From the NCBI RefSeq assembly GCF_028858725.1, contig NC_084776.1, positions 434,001 through 498,000 on the forward strand: DNA of 64,000 nucleotides, written 5' to 3'. The notes beneath the pieces are model-generated. The model had not been told where the DNA came from. It did no database searches and saw only the letters and a list, made by a program, of their open reading frames with translations. The position numbers and the translations under genes were made by a program. This stretch comes from Colius striatus. Taxonomy: Eukaryota; Chordata; Aves; Coliiformes; Coliidae. Below, piece by piece: positions 19,513 through 31,900 of the stretch. Every line of letters begins with the position of its first letter. Positions within the stretch are counted from its first letter, which is position 1.

Positions 19513-20723
19513 CCAGTGCTGTGCTGAGAAGGCCAGGAGAGGGTTGTCTCAGATGAGCCCTTCCCTGACCAGTCCCTTGGTGACTCCTCACTGCCCTTGC
19601 CCACTGCCCTGTTATCACTGGTCTTTCCTGGGACAGAGCCCTACTTCCACCCTTTTTTAGACTTCCAAAACGTTCCTGTTTTGTTGCCAAAGCCCTTTGT
19701 TGATGTTTTCCACTTCAGACTCTGGCTGGCTTTAAAGGCCAGGGCTTTCCGTGCCTCTTCAGGCCTGACTCCTGTAACAGGCTCCTGAGCAGAGGTAACA
19801 CGAACCTGCCTCTCACTTTTTATTTATTTTTTTTCCCAGAAGGGCTCCTGCCCCTGCACTTGCTCCAGGCTCTGGCTCTCACCGCAGCATGTGCAGCCCA
19901 GGCTGCGTGCTGGTAGCACAATGCCCTTGGGCCCTGGCAGGGCTGTTGCGAGCCAGCATCCTCAGAGCTGTTGCTGGACCAAAGCTTTAAATGTTGACAC
20001 TATTAATACACTCGTATCCTCTTCCCTCCCTTCCTTCACTGGCATTTAAACTATACTTAGCATTGCTAGAATTTCTCCTCAAGTGCATCTCCACATGGAG
20101 TCATGACCCTGTTTACCTCCCATCACCAAAGCGTCGCTGGGCTGTGCCGGTGCCGGGGCAGCCACTGGCTGCAGCACAGCGGCCCCTGGACCCGCTTCCC
20201 CCAGCGCTGCCCAGGGCCCTGGGCCCACAGCTCCCAGGCAGGGGGTGCCTGTGGGGAGAGGGGCATGAGGTGGCGGTTGTTGCTGTCACAGCTCCCCTCA
20301 GATGGCTCAGGATGGGCCCTGTGGGCTCTGCCGGGGCCGCTGGTGCTGCAGGAAGGCGACTCATGGCATGGGGTGAGGGCAGCAGGACACGGCTGTCTGC
20401 GTGGCAGGGGCTGTGGCTGCCCCAGCTCTGCGCAGGGAGCTGCCGGGTGGCTGCGCTGGCAGCTGGGCAGGGCCAGCTCTGCCGGCCGTGCCCACCGCGG
20501 CTGCCGGCTGGCACAGAGACGGCCCTGCCCGCGCCTGGACACGTGGCATGGGCCTCGGCCGGCGTGGTGCTGGGGCTGCGATGGTGCCCCTGAGCACAGG
20601 GGGACATTCAGGGGGTCTCAGCCCAACCCCTCTGGCCTCTGCCTTTGTTTTTGTCCTGGCTGGGGCCCCATGAAGCCCGGGGCGAAGCGCCCGCTTGCTC
20701 TCTAATGAAACGCCGTGCAAAAC

Positions 20724-20945
20724 CCATTCTATAAACAGGGGATTTGTATGAAGAGCGATCACAGCCCGGGGGAGGGCGGCCAGGCGCTGCAGGAGGCCGG
20801 TGGCAGGTGGGCTGGGGGTGCGCTGCGAGGGGCCGAGGCCGCAGGACACAGAAATCAGGCTGTTTACCTGTAAAAATCGAAGCGGGGAAGGGTTTATTTT
20901 CCCTGTGACTCGGAGATGGTGCTGATCATTAGATTAAAGGGTGGG
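20724..20945. promoter_or_regulatory. Candidate enhancer with forkhead-type sites
   Basis: In an AT-richer pocket I see ATAAACA at 20731-20737 and TGTTTAC at 20861-20867, both matching the FOX family core, plus an AT-rich ATCATTAGATTAAAGG stretch at about 20924. A further perfect TGTAAACA lies at 22437-22444. Position between MCRIP1 and GCGR is suggestive of hepatic control of GCGR, but this is inference from motifs alone. Confidence 0.3.
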
Positions 20946-21221
20946 AGGAAGCGAGGTATGTGTTGTATCATTGAATTAAGCTGTGAGAAGAGGGCACGGC
21001 AGCAGGCAGAATCTGCTTAGAAGACCAATTTGCAGTGCTCAATTCGCTTGATAAAGTGGGAATATTCCTGCGAGGCGCCGCGGCCGCGGGGCGTGCGGCT
21101 GCAGCCGGGAGGGCTCCGGGTGCCGGGTCATTGCTCCAGCCCCGTTCCACACCCCGGGTTCAGCTCCCCGGCCAGGGGCTGGTGCTGTGCCCGAGGCTGA
21201 CCTGTGCCCCCGAGGCAACTC

Positions 21222-21395
21222 CAAGCAAGGAATTTTTTCCAGTGAAGGTGGTGAAACACTGGCACAGGTTGCACAAAGAGGTGATGGATGCCTCGTCCCT
21301 GGAAACATTGAAGGTCGCGTTGGACGGGGCTCTGAGCAACCTGATCTAGTTGATGTCCCTGCCCAGGGAGGGGGCTGGACTGGACGAGCTTTAAG
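21222..21395 (+). mobile_element. CR1 LINE, 3' end fragment
   Basis: The stretch from GGAATTTTTTCCAGTGAAGG through GGTTGCACAAAGAGGTGATG and GGTCGCGTTGGACGGGGCTC to the GAGCAACCTGATCTAGTTGA module and GGACTGGACGAGCTTTAA is the diagnostic end of the CR1 reverse-transcriptase frame plus 3' UTR, in sense orientation. It is 5'-truncated, as most CR1 copies are, and diverged. Confidence 0.85.
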
Positions 21396-21467
21396 TGTCT
21401 GTTTAGACCCCAACGCCCCGTGACTCTGCGGCTCTGCCAGCGGCTCCGCAGCAGCCGAGGGCTGTGA

Positions 21468-21700
21468 GTGGGAGTGTGAGAGTGTGTGTGAAAGTGTGAG
21501 TGTGTGTGTGTCTCTGTGTGTCAGTGTGCCTGTTTGATTGTGTCTATGTGTGTTCGTGTCAGTGTGCCTGTGTGTGTGTGAATGTGAGTGTGTGTGTGTG
21601 TGCTTGTGTCCGTGTGTGTGTGTCTCTGTGTGTCAGTGTGCCTGTTTGATTGTGTCTGTCTGTGTTCGTGTCAGTGTGCCTGTGTGTGTGTGTGTGTGAG

Positions 21701-21746
<46 letters not shown>

Positions 21747-21850
21747 AGTGTGTGTGTGTGTGTGTGTCTCTGTGTGTCAGTGTGCCTGTTTGTGTCTGTC
21801 TGTGTTCGTGTCAGTGTGCCTGTGTGTGTGAGTCCATGTGTGTGTGGGGG
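21468..21850. repeat. (GT)n microsatellite, compound
   Basis: About 380 bp of GT/TG dinucleotide repeat, interrupted by a recurring TGTCTCTGTGTGTCAGTGTG block and CCTGTTTGATTGTGTCT modules. It ends in a G run at 21846-21855. Alternating purine-pyrimidine sequence of this length can form Z-DNA. The Cys-Val open frame across it is not a gene. Confidence 0.95.
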
Positions 21851-23083
21851 GGGGGCATGAGGCAGTGCTGGTGGCTGCCACACAGCTCCAAGGGACATAG
21901 GGCATCTACAGGGACATCCTGTGGGCTGGGGCAGGCTTGGGGTCCCTGAAGGGTCCCAGTCATGGCAAGGTCTGGGTGTCTCTGTGCCCTGGGGGCTGTG
22001 AGACAGGCCTAGCCCCCGGAACCTCACTGGGACGACAGTGGGGTGTTGCTGTGGCAACGCTGGAGCAACAAGCCCAGGGCCCGGCGCCACGCGATGACCA
22101 TATTTACCTTCCCAGAAACCGCTTCGTGCTCCAGCAATTTGCCTCAATTAGGCTCGTTACCACGTCAGGAGGCCGCAGCGATGGCAGCAGTCGTGGGGGC
22201 CAGCGGCTCCGCAGGGCTGCCCTGGCCAGCCCAGCTCTGCACAGAGTCCATCCCCGACCCCATCCCTGACCCCATCCCCGCACTCCCCGGTGCCCAGGCA
22301 GCTCGCGGCCCCCCGCAGCGGCCCCCAGCCCCACAGCTCCCCTCCCTCACGGGTTCTGTGTTCCCACAGCACTGGCCACGGGCTGCAGCGCCCGGCACTG
22401 CGGCACAAACCGTTCCACGCCGTGTCCTGTGGCGCATGTAAACAAGAGAACTCTTGCGTGCTGGGCCGACTGCTGCGGGCACGGCGTCCCCGCGCCATGG
22501 CAGCGGCCGCGGCCTCACCACTCCATGCAGACAGCGTGGCTCCCGGCGCGGGCGGGCAGGGTGGGCTCTGGGGGCCGCCGCACTCCCAGCGCTGCTGTTT
22601 ACGGTGTGGGGCTGCCAGCGGCTGCCGGGGCACGGCTCCAAGCGCCCGCCCCGCTCGTCACGGCGCCTGTGCCGGCTGCGCGTGGGGTCCCGACGGCCGG
22701 GAGCCATCATCCCCGAGCGCCAGGCAGGGCCCCGCGCCTGGGGACAGGCAGCGCCCGTGCCCGGGGCAGGACGGGGTCACAGGGCGGCCGCCCGTCCCAC
22801 GGCGGAGCTGCTGCCGCCTAATCCCCTCACACTGGGTGACTGTGGCGTCCAAAGCTGCGGCATCCGGGAATTAGCGTTCACGTGCGCGGCACAAGCAGCT
22901 TACGGCCCGGTCCTGCCGCTCCCTCCCCGCTACGGCACCCACCCGGCCCCCAGCACAGCGCACCCGCAGCCCCACTGCCCACGGCTCTGCTGCCTGTGCT
23001 CGGCGCTGCCGGCGGCTGCTGCCCGGCCCACGGCCTGGGCCAGCTCCCAGGAGAGCGGGGTGCCAGCAGGCAGAGCCAAATGA

Positions 23084-23089
23084 TTTAAT
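23084..23089 (-). terminator. GCGR: Candidate poly(A) signal ATTAAA of GCGR
   Basis: On the minus strand this is the first common hexamer after the GCGR stop (23982). If used, the 3' UTR is about 0.9 kb and includes the 20-bp minisatellite. Confidence 0.4.
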
Positions 23090-23203
23090 TAAGGGCTCCT
23101 GGCAGCGAAAGGACAGAGCCGATTAGTGGACAGAGAAGAGTGTGTGCTGGCAGAGCTGCAGCCTCAGCAGCGCTGCCTTGCCCGCACTGCTCACCTGCGA
23201 GAG

Positions 23204-23543
23204 GCTGTGGGGCAGGCAGCGGGGCTGTGGGGCAGGCAGAGGGATTGTGAGGCAGGCAGAGGGGCTGTGGGGCAGGCAGAGGTGCTGTAGGGCAGGCAGA
23301 GGGATTGTGAGGCAGACAGAGGTGCTGTGGGGCAAGCAGAGGTGCTGTGGGGCAGGAAGAAGGGCTGTGGGGCAGGAAGAAGGGCTGTGGGGCAGGAAGA
23401 AGGACTGTGGGGCAGGCAGAGGTGCTGTGGGGCAAGCAGAGGTGCTGTGGGGCAGGAAGAAGGGCTGTGGGGCAGGAAGAAGGGCTGTGGGGCAGGCAGA
23501 GGGATTGTGAGGCAGGCAGAGGGGCTGTGGGGCAGGCAGTAGG
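23204..23543. repeat. 20-bp minisatellite, 17 units
   Basis: Units start GCTGTGGGGCAGGCAGAGG. Seventeen 20-bp units run in perfect register from 23204, with four variant classes: GCAGGCAGAGG; ATTGTGAGGC starts at 23244, 23304 and 23504; GCAAGCAGAGG at 23324 and 23424; and GCAGGAAGAAGG at 23344-23384 and 23444-23464. The GCAAGC-then-GGAAGAAGG block occurs twice, showing a higher-order duplication. It likely lies in the GCGR 3' UTR. Since 20 is not a multiple of 3, open frames on both strands cycle through a 20-residue period and are not genes. Confidence 0.95.
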
Positions 23544-23981
23544 GCTGTCTCCTGGGGCAGCCAGCAGACACGTTGGGTGGCCCATGTCCCAGTGCATGGG
23601 TCCGTCACTCTGGGGGCTCAGGGGCCGGAACCGCGCTGTGCCCCTCCCCAGGTGCCGCACAGAGAGGCGCAGGGGCTGCTGCAGCCCGGCCGGGCTCACA
23701 CCTATTGACAGCTACACATAAATTACAGCACTGCGCACAGGGTCTCACAGGGCAGCACCACGCAGGAACCCCCACCCCACACAGATCCCACCCCCCATTA
23801 ACCCCCCACCCCACACACAGATCCCCCCACCCCTCAGATCCCCTCCCGCAGAGGTCCAGGCCCCTCTCGCCGTGCCTCGCCTGCAGCCGGCGTGGCCATG
23901 TCCATGTCCATGTGCCGGGCACCGTGTCCCCACGGCCATAGAGTCCCGCACGCCTCGGGCTCAGAGGCTGCAGCACCGGGC

Positions 23982-26408
23982 TCAGAGGTGGCTCTCGGCC
24001 GTGGTCTCAGGGAACTCGTAGCAGTGGTGCTGCTCTGCCATGGCGAGGTGCTCGGCGGGGCCGCGGCTGCTCCTCTCGAGGTAGCGTGTGCCGGGGCGTG
24101 TGGCGGCCGCGCCGCGGCCCAGCCCGTTGGTGCAGCCACTCACCAGCTGGTGCTTCTCGCAGGCATTGCCGGCGCCGTTGCGGGCGCTGGGTGCGTGGCT
24201 GTAGGTGTGTTTGTACTCCTCTGCCAGGTCCTTCCCCAGCTTCCAGCGCTGCCACCGCTTCAGCAGCTCTGCCTGCACCTGTGGGCAGCCACAGTCGGCG
24301 TGGCCCCGAGCCCCCGGCTGCCCCAGCCCCCGGCTGCCCCAGCCCCCGGCTGCCCCAGCCCCCGGCTGTCCCACTCCTCCAGCTGCCCCCTCCCATGCAG
24401 CCCACTCACCTCCTTGTTGACAAAGCAGTAGAGAATGGCCACCAGCATCCCCTGGAAGGAGGAGAGGTGTGAGAGATGCATGGCCAGACCCTGCCCCCTA
24501 ACCTTGCTCTGACAGAGGGTCCTCACAGAGGGCCAGTCCTGTGTGGGGCTGAGCTCACCTGGAAGGAGCTCAGGAAGAGGTCAAAGAAAAGCTTGACGTA
24601 GCGCAGGGTGCCCTGGGCGTGCTCATCTGTGATGAAGGCGAAGACGACCTCGTGGATGCCCAGCAGTGGGATCAGTGTCAGCGTGGACTTGGCCAGCCTG
24701 CGTGGAGCGGGGGCTGTGGGGTGGGCTCACGCTGGCAGCAGCCTGTGCACCGCGGGTGTGCAGGGACAGGGCTGTGCCCAACTCACCTGAACTTGTAGTC
24801 AGTGTAGCGCATCTGGTGTGCACGGAGCTTGGAGACCAGGATCTGGATGATGCGGATGAAGATGAAGAAGTTGATCTGCAATGGAATAGAGTGAGCCATG
24901 GGGGGCAGAGCTGTGCAGGGGCAGGCTGGGCTCTGCCCTCAGACCAGGGCAGCCGTTCTCACAGCTGGGTCTGGGCCCTTGCAGCTGCCTCAGTCCCCGG
25001 CTCACCAGGATGGCCAGGAACACGGGGAAGCGAAGGATCCACCAGAAGCCCATGTTGTTGTTAGTGGTCCAGCACCTGCAGAGAGGAGGGCTGGTGACTG
25101 TGGTGCAGCCTCTCAGCTGGGCAGCTGCTGGAGCCTGGTGAGCCACTGGCAGCCCCAGCCAAGTGAGCACCAGGTCCTGGCACCCTGCTCCTTGCATGAG
25201 GTAACAATGTGGAGTCTCCCCGGTGCTGTCACACTGTTCCCACCGTCCCTCAGTGCATCCGGGTGCACCTCCTGCGCCCCACACACCCAGCAGTCCCAAC
25301 CTGCAGTGGGTGATACTCACTGGATGTTTTCATAGAGGAACTTCATAACCACCCAGGGGATGAGGAACAGCACAGGTGCCCCTGGAGAGGAGGGGGCAGG
25401 TGGGTCACAGTGGGCCACGGTGGGGCACAGGGGTCAAGGGTTGTGGGTGAGGAGCCCATCCACCCACACTCACCCCAGCCGATGCACAGGTAGAGAGTGA
25501 AGTAGCTCCTCTCGGAGAAGACGGCCACGACCAGGAGGTTGTGCAGGTAGATCCCCTCCACCAGCAGCCAGCAGTAGTTGGCCACGATGCCATACTGCAT
25601 GAAGACTGTGGCCGCCCGGCAGCCCGCAGCTGCCTGCACACAGGCATCAGGGACACCCTGCTGCCCCGGCCCCCCACAGACCCCACAGCCCCCCCAGCCT
25701 CCAGCCCCCCAGCCACTCACCTCGTCACTCAGCCAGATGTGCACGTTGTAGTCGTCAATCTTGTCGCTGTAGTGGGTCTTGAGCAGAGCGTCGATGACCA
25801 GCACAGAGACGCCCTTCAAGATGAAGGAGGCGAAGAGGTTCATGTGGATGTAGTTCCTCATGCAGTGCAGTTTGCTGTGGAGGCAGGAGCTGCCGTCAGT
25901 GCCTGCACCCAAGGCCCCAGCATGGCCCCCTGTGGACCCCCACCTCCCACCCATGGCCGTGGCCCATCTGCCCCTGCACCCCCACCTGAAGCCCAGCAGC
26001 AGGCCCAGGGCGAGCAGCAGCGCGCACAGCGACACCGAGTAGCCCACGGTGTACATCACCTTGAAGCTGCCATAGGTCCTGGCAAATTTTTCCTGGTGGG
26101 GAAGGGAGCGAGTGAGGGCAGGGGCAGGCAAGGACCCCATACCAACCACCCCTGGCTCTGCCCACCTGCGCCTCCAGGTCCTTGGCATCCAGCTTGCACT
26201 GCGTGGCATCACGCAGGGACTGGCCCTGGGGGCCTGTCACCCACTGCCCATCCGGGCCACAGGTCTTGAACACCAATCCATGCTTCACTACAAGGGGAGG
26301 GGGGAGACGGGGGCATGATGAGGCCACCACGAGCATTGTGCACTGGCCCAGGCACAACAGCCTCGAGCAGCACGTGCACACGCTTGTGCGCACACACACA
26401 CAGAGACA

Positions 26409-26443
<35 letters not shown>

Positions 26444-27081
26444 ACAGAGACACATGCACACACACATCCTCACCCTGCCGTTACCTTTCTGGTACCAGGG
26501 CAGGAACCAGGGGCAGGGCATGCTGACCGTGCTGTTGGGCAGCGTGTCGGGCCAGCACGAGAACTTGTCAAAGGTGCGGTTACAGACCAGCTCTGTGGAG
26601 GGACGAGATGTGGCAGCGGCACCGGCACCACCCGCATGGGGCTGCCCAGCGCCGGGCCCCTGCCGGCCCCCAGCCCCAGCACACAGCACTGACCTGTGGC
26701 AGCGGGCAGGCGGCTCATGTTGCGCTGGCACTCCTCACTGTACGCCTTCCAGCTCTCAAAGAGAGAATCTGTGATCTGAGCAGAGGGGCCCTGGTGGGGA
26801 GTCACCAGGGAGAGTCACCCGTGCTCTGCCCACAGCAGCCACCACGCTGGGCTGGGCAGTGGCCCCACTCAAGCGCAGGTCAGTGCACCAGGCAGTGCCG
26901 GGCAGTGCCGTGCTGGTGGCAGGGCAGGCAGAGCTGGGCACTGGCACACCTGAGGAGGGGCTGCTGTGCACAGGGGCGGGCAGCGGGCTGCATGCGGCAC
27001 AGGGCATCGTGCAGGACAGCCCATCCTTACCTGGCAGCAGAGCAGCAGCAGCAGGAGGCCAAGGAGCCGCGGCTGGGACAT
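23982..27081 (-). CDS. GCGR: Glucagon receptor (class B GPCR)
   Basis: Gs-coupled receptor for glucagon in the plasma membrane, mainly of liver. Coding exons on the minus strand: 27031-27081, 26694-26790, 26485-26592, 26166-26287, 25987-26092 (with 25986 as the last base), 25721-25874, 25474-25633, 25321-25381, 25006-25075, 24787-24875, 24559-24697, 24410-24451 and 23982-24278. They total 1497 nt, or 498 aa (human 477). A Leu-rich signal peptide comes first, then an ectodomain with the six class-B cysteines (EEC, LVC, FSC, MPC, TCG, TQC) and NRT and NST glycosylation sites. Seven membrane segments follow, including [40 protein letters not shown] and [17 protein letters not shown]. The tail ends [13 protein letters not shown] and diverges from mammals. 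Order and orientation match human. GIPR/GLP1R were considered; synteny and the ectodomain favour GCGR. Confidence 0.95.
24299..24369. repeat. 16-bp tandem repeat in GCGR intron 12
   Basis: About four copies of a 16-bp unit (CCCCCGGCTGCCCCAG) fill most of the 131-bp last intron, close to both splice sites. Confidence 0.9.
26390..26466. repeat. (CA)n microsatellite in GCGR intron 3
   Basis: About 75 bp of CACA repeat with GAGACA interruptions, about 20 bp downstream (minus strand) of the exon 3 donor site. Confidence 0.95.
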
Positions 27082-28807
27082 CTCTCCGCCAGGTTGCAAG
27101 CCACATGAGGAGCTGCGTGGCGTGCCTGGTTTCCTACTGGCCCTCGACAGCTCCTCTGTCCTGGTGGCGAGGGCCCTGGCACGTGGGCAACCCTGCATGA
27201 GATGCCAGGACATGAGTTGCAGGCAGCAGGACCCATCCCAGGGCAGAGCCAGGGGACACCGGTCCAGGGACAGGAGAGTGCAGGATCAATCCCCCACTGC
27301 CCCCCCAGACCCGGGCTGGGTTCACCCCCACCGGTGCTGGTGCCCACCTGTGCATCAGTACTGAGCCTTGAGAGCCCACGACCCCAGCACTCTCCCCACC
27401 ACCTCCTCAGCACCGCTGCTCACAGCAGCACCAATTTGTTACCCGCTTCCAGCTGTGGGGGTGGCCCCCGGGATGACCCCGTGGGGTGGCCCTTGGCTCA
27501 GCCTGGCCCCACAGGTGTCTTGGCAGTGGCACCCACCTGGGGATGGAGGAGGGCAGGGAGCCCACAGCCCTAGGACAGGATGGATCCGAGTCCTGGTGTG
27601 GGCAACTATTTACCCACAGGGATCCCCGGCTTACGGCACAGCCACGGCCCCGGGTCCAGCTCAGTGTGGCCGTGTCACCGTGGCTGCATCACCCCCAGCT
27701 CAGGTGGGTGCCACGGAGCCGCCTCTGACACGGAGCTCCCACACAAAGCCCGGCTCACACGGCATCGTAATTCCCTCCATCCCCCTAAGCCGGTTACGGT
27801 GCTCCTGAGCAGGATTTGGCCTTTTCCGACAAGGGGCCATTCTGTCGGCAGCCCCACGGCACAGCCGTGTGGGGCGAGGGCAGCCGAGCCGGGGGGTGGG
27901 ACACTGCGGCATCACCCCCGTGCCGCGCCCCCGGCACAGCCAGAGCGCCGCGGTGCCGCTCCGCCGCTGCTCCCAGGGCTCGGCGCTCTCCCCGAGCCTA
28001 TTTTTATCCCTGGGAAAGTCGCGTTTCCTCCGTGCAGACCCACTCGCCGTGTCGCAAGCTGCCCGAGCAGCTCATTAATCAGTGCGTGGGGCTCCAGACG
28101 CATCCTGGGGAGCCGGACCTGCCGCACACGCCTGATTTAGGCAGGTACAGGGCAGAAGGAACCGTCTCCTGGGATGGTCCTCACTGGGTGGGCTCCGGGA
28201 ACGGGGACCTTCAGTGGGCACTCGCTGGCCTCCTGCCTGTCCTGGTCAGCCCATGCCCTGCTCCTCCGTCCCTGCTGCCCGCCAGCCCCACGCTGCCCTC
28301 CCCACCCGCCTCACCCTGCCCGCGGCCCCGCGGGAGCGTCCCGGCATCCCCGTCGGGGCGGAATCGCTCCCAGGCACCGCGGCCGGGCGAAGCCGCTGCC
28401 AGCCCCTCTCCCAGTCCCGGGGAGGCAGCTTTGGGGCAGAGGTGTCTCTATTTTTAGCTGCCTGCAATGGGATTTAGCAGCGGGGAGGCCTCTGCCCTAG
28501 ACTCCCCCCGGGCTGGCAGCCGTTCCCCCGGCCCCGGGGCCCCGCCGCGGCCAAGCTGGGCAGACTGCACTGGGTGAGGGGTTCTGGCGCGGCCGGTCAC
28601 GCTGCTCGCCCTCGGCACGGGGCTCCCCCTGCCCCGCAGGGCCCTGCCCGGGCCCTTTGCTCCATCTGCCTGCAGCGCCGCGCAGCCGCAGCCGCGGCAC
28701 CCCCCGAGCCCCCCGAGGCACCGCCTGGACGTGTCGCAGCCGCCAGTGCCTGAGCCCCTTCTCTGCCTCGCCACGTCCCCTCCCTGCAGTGCCCGACGCT
28801 CCCGGCG

Positions 28808-28912
28808 CCACACTCAGAATCAACCACAGAGTCACCTCGCTTGGAAAAGACCTGTAGGATCAAGTCCCAACTCTCCCCTCACACTGCCAAGCCCACCGCT
28901 AACCCATGGCCC
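28808..28912 (-). mobile_element. CR1 LINE, 3' tail fragment
   Basis: The run AGAATCAACCACAGAGTCAC, TTGGAAAAGACCTGTAGGAT, CAAGTCCCAACTC and CACTGCCAAGCCCACCGCTA matches the reverse complement of the CR1 3' UTR. It is short and diverged. Confidence 0.75.
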
Positions 28913-31900
28913 TCAGCCCCCCACCGCAGCACCTCACCCACAGCGGGGACGGGCTTTGGGGGACCCCCGGCCCCGCCGTCACGGGCGTGGGGTGGAGGGT
29001 TCCCGGCCTGCCAGCGGTGCCTCTGCCGGGGCCGTGCCGGGCCGGGCCGGGCCGCACAGGGGACTTTTGCCCCACGCCGGCGTTGGGCAATGCCGCGTGT
29101 TCCCGTGTCACAGCTCTGCGGCTGCTGACCCCCGCGGAGGCTGGGCCACAAACACCCGGTGCTGCTGCAGCTGCAGCTGCCAAGGAGAGGTCTTGTGCCC
29201 ATGACAAGAGAGGAGGAAAGAGAAACCAGCCCCCGGACGCAGTGCCCGGGCAGGGAAAGGGTCAATGCAGCACCCCAGAGGTGTCAGACACAGGACCATC
29301 ATCTACCCTCGGGGTGTGAATGGGGGCAGCCTCTGGTGCCTGAGCCCCTGAGCACCAGCAGTGCCAAACTCTGCGGTGGTGGGGGCAAAGTGAGGCCCCT
29401 GTCTCCCCCGGTTGGCTTTCTGGCAGCTCCTGGTTTTGGCAGCCACCGGCCCCGGTGTTTGGTGGCAGGCTGGGGCAAGGGGCAGAGCCTGGGAGAGGAC
29501 AGGGTGAGATGAGTGCTGGGGCACATGACGCTGCATCACACCAGGCTGTAAGGAATGGATGGAAAAGCATTGGGAGTTTTCCTCCCATCTGTGGGGGTGC
29601 AGCCCCTGCACTGCCCCACAGCAGCTCTGTGCCTGCACGGACCCCTGCTGGTGCCCAACTCTGCCAAGAGGAGAGGCTCTCCTCCTCCCACCCAGGGTGG
29701 CTTCCCTTGGGGATTCTGCCCCAAGCCCCTCTGGCCAGCGCCCAGCTCTGGCTGCCATCACACGTGTGAGGGAACAAGCTCCACATCTGGGATCACTGCA
29801 TCCAATTGCCACATGGATCAGCAGCTCAGCAAAGCCTCCATGGGGACAATCATGGGCATCTGCAACGTGACCTGGGAGCGCTGTGGCTCAGCCACAGCCC
29901 TGCACAAGTGCTGGGAGGTCGGCAGAGTCCAGTGCAGCCCTGTCCCCACACAGGGCCCTCGTGTCCCCGGCCGGGGCAGGAGCACGGCATCCTCACCAGC
30001 ACAGCCCCGCACTGGCGCTCACGGGCGGCTCAGGAGGCGGCAGTGGGGGCTGTGAGCCCTCCAGACACAAGGATTAGCCCCCCGTGCACTAATGCAGTGC
30101 TCGCCACAGCTGGCTTGGCTTTGAGCTGAGAGCTACAAGCCAGCGCGGCAGGGGCTTCGGCACTTGGCAGGGAAGGGGACGGTGCAGAGCCAGAGCTGAT
30201 GCAATGCCAGCGCGAGCCTGGCCCTCCCTGCAGATGCTGCTCCATTTTCCACCCAGGGCTGTGGTGAGCAGGACAAGCTGTGGGAGAGATCACCACAGTG
30301 GGGAGGCCCAGGAGGTCTGAGTCCCACGCTGTCCCCATCTGTGTCCCTGCCCTGAGCTTGGGGATGCCTCCTGCTCCCCACCTGTGATTCACAACTGCTC
30401 CTGTCACCCCCTTTGAAGCAAATACCTTGTAACCAAGTAACTTTGGCAGCAGAGGAACAGCCAAACTGCCTGGAGCAGCCCCTGTGCTTCACGACCACAG
30501 CTTGTTCACACAGAGCTACAGGACTGTGGCAACACGGAGCAGGGGCACACGGTGAGAGTCAACGTCACCAGGCACCAACAATGTCAGGTTCTGTGTCGCT
30601 TTGGACCAAGAAAACCTAAACCAAGCCTGACAGTGGTTCATCAACAGCAACACAGACACAAACAACCAGCACTTGTCCCTGTTGCATCAGGACAAACGCT
30701 CTCTGCATCACCTCCACAACTGCTCTGCTACCAAAAGAGATGGCCAAGGGCATCCTCCACAGCTGCCCAGAACCAGAGAGGAAGTGTGACCTGCAGCCAC
30801 GGCCAGGCAGTGCTCAAATAACCCTGATGCATGGCCGGCTCTGGTGAGGTGATGCTGAGCCACACAGCACCTTGGTCCTGGCTTGGGGAAATGAGTTTGT
30901 CTTACTCATCACATTGAAAACCTGTGAAACACGGGAGGATGGCACGAGACACAGCGTGACACGTGTGGTCAGCGTGCCACAGGGGAAGCACAGGGCTGGG
31001 AAAAGCTTTGGAAAAGGTCAGTGCAGACAGGTGTGAGCACACACATGCCTGCACTGGGAGCTCAGCACCAGGAGCTCAGCACCTGCCTCCCCAGAGCACC
31101 TTGTGTCACAAATGGATGCTGTGATCATCCTCCCAGTATCTCAGCAAGGAGCAGCCCTATTTTGCTGAGGTGCAGATGAGCAAGTGCCACTGCACAGAGC
31201 TGCCCCGCAGCAGTCCATCCTGGAAGGGGTCCCAGCAAGGTCCCTCCCTCTCCTGATGCACCCACAAGCACCCAGGTAGGGCAATACATGCAGCTTGCAG
31301 CCAGGTTCCCCAGATCCCCCGGGCTGGTGTAAACAAACAAGGATGGGGCTGTGGCTGTGCAGGATGCAGGACAGGACAGGATGCAGTTGAGAGAGGAGCA
31401 CGGGAGGACAGAGCAGAGCTGCCATGGCATCTGCCCTGCGCCCGCCTGGCCCAGACGCTGCCGAGCCCGCGCAGGCTGCGCTGGGCGGCTGCTCTCAGCC
31501 CGGCTGTGCTCATCGGGGCTTGCGGTCACATTTTTTCATTAACTATTTTTAATCCACATTTTGCCTTTTCTCTGTCAGCCTTCTCTCTTTTCCCCTCTCC
31601 AGGCAACAGAACATAAAAAAACCCTCTGCACCGAGGCATGCAGAGAGGAACCAGGATTGGTGGGAAGGACAGCGGCTGGCAGCTGGGGCGGCACTAACGT
31701 GCCAAGGAGGGGTCCTGCGGGCCCTAAATTTTCCTGCTGATGCACTGACAAAGCCGGGGAAATCACAGAATTTGGCACGGATCAGGACATCCACAGAATC
31801 TGCTGCTAGGCACCGCGTGGGGCAAGGCAGCTGCGGTCTGGAGTGCAGGGCAGGGTGCTGGGCGGGCAGTGGCAGCAGACGCCCTGTCCTCTGCCCATCC

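Larger units (their letters stand above)
19513..23083. other. Intergenic interval, MCRIP1 to GCGR
   Basis: About 3.6 kb with no recognised gene. It holds a (GT)n microsatellite, a CR1 tail and two small AT-richer islands (about 20700-21060 and 22100-22170) in GC-rich surroundings. The islands contain forkhead-type sites and are candidate regulatory elements. The remaining GC-rich open frames are not convincing proteins. Confidence 0.55.

Noticed and set aside
23085-23721. Leu-Pro-His-Ser repeat open frames (up to 204 residues)
   Set aside because: Translations of the 20-bp minisatellite with a 20-residue period; no start context or splice pattern of a gene.
31760-31805. CR1-like ATCACAGAATTTGG string
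   Set aside because: Only a dozen bases agree and the flanks do not match the CR1 3' UTR.
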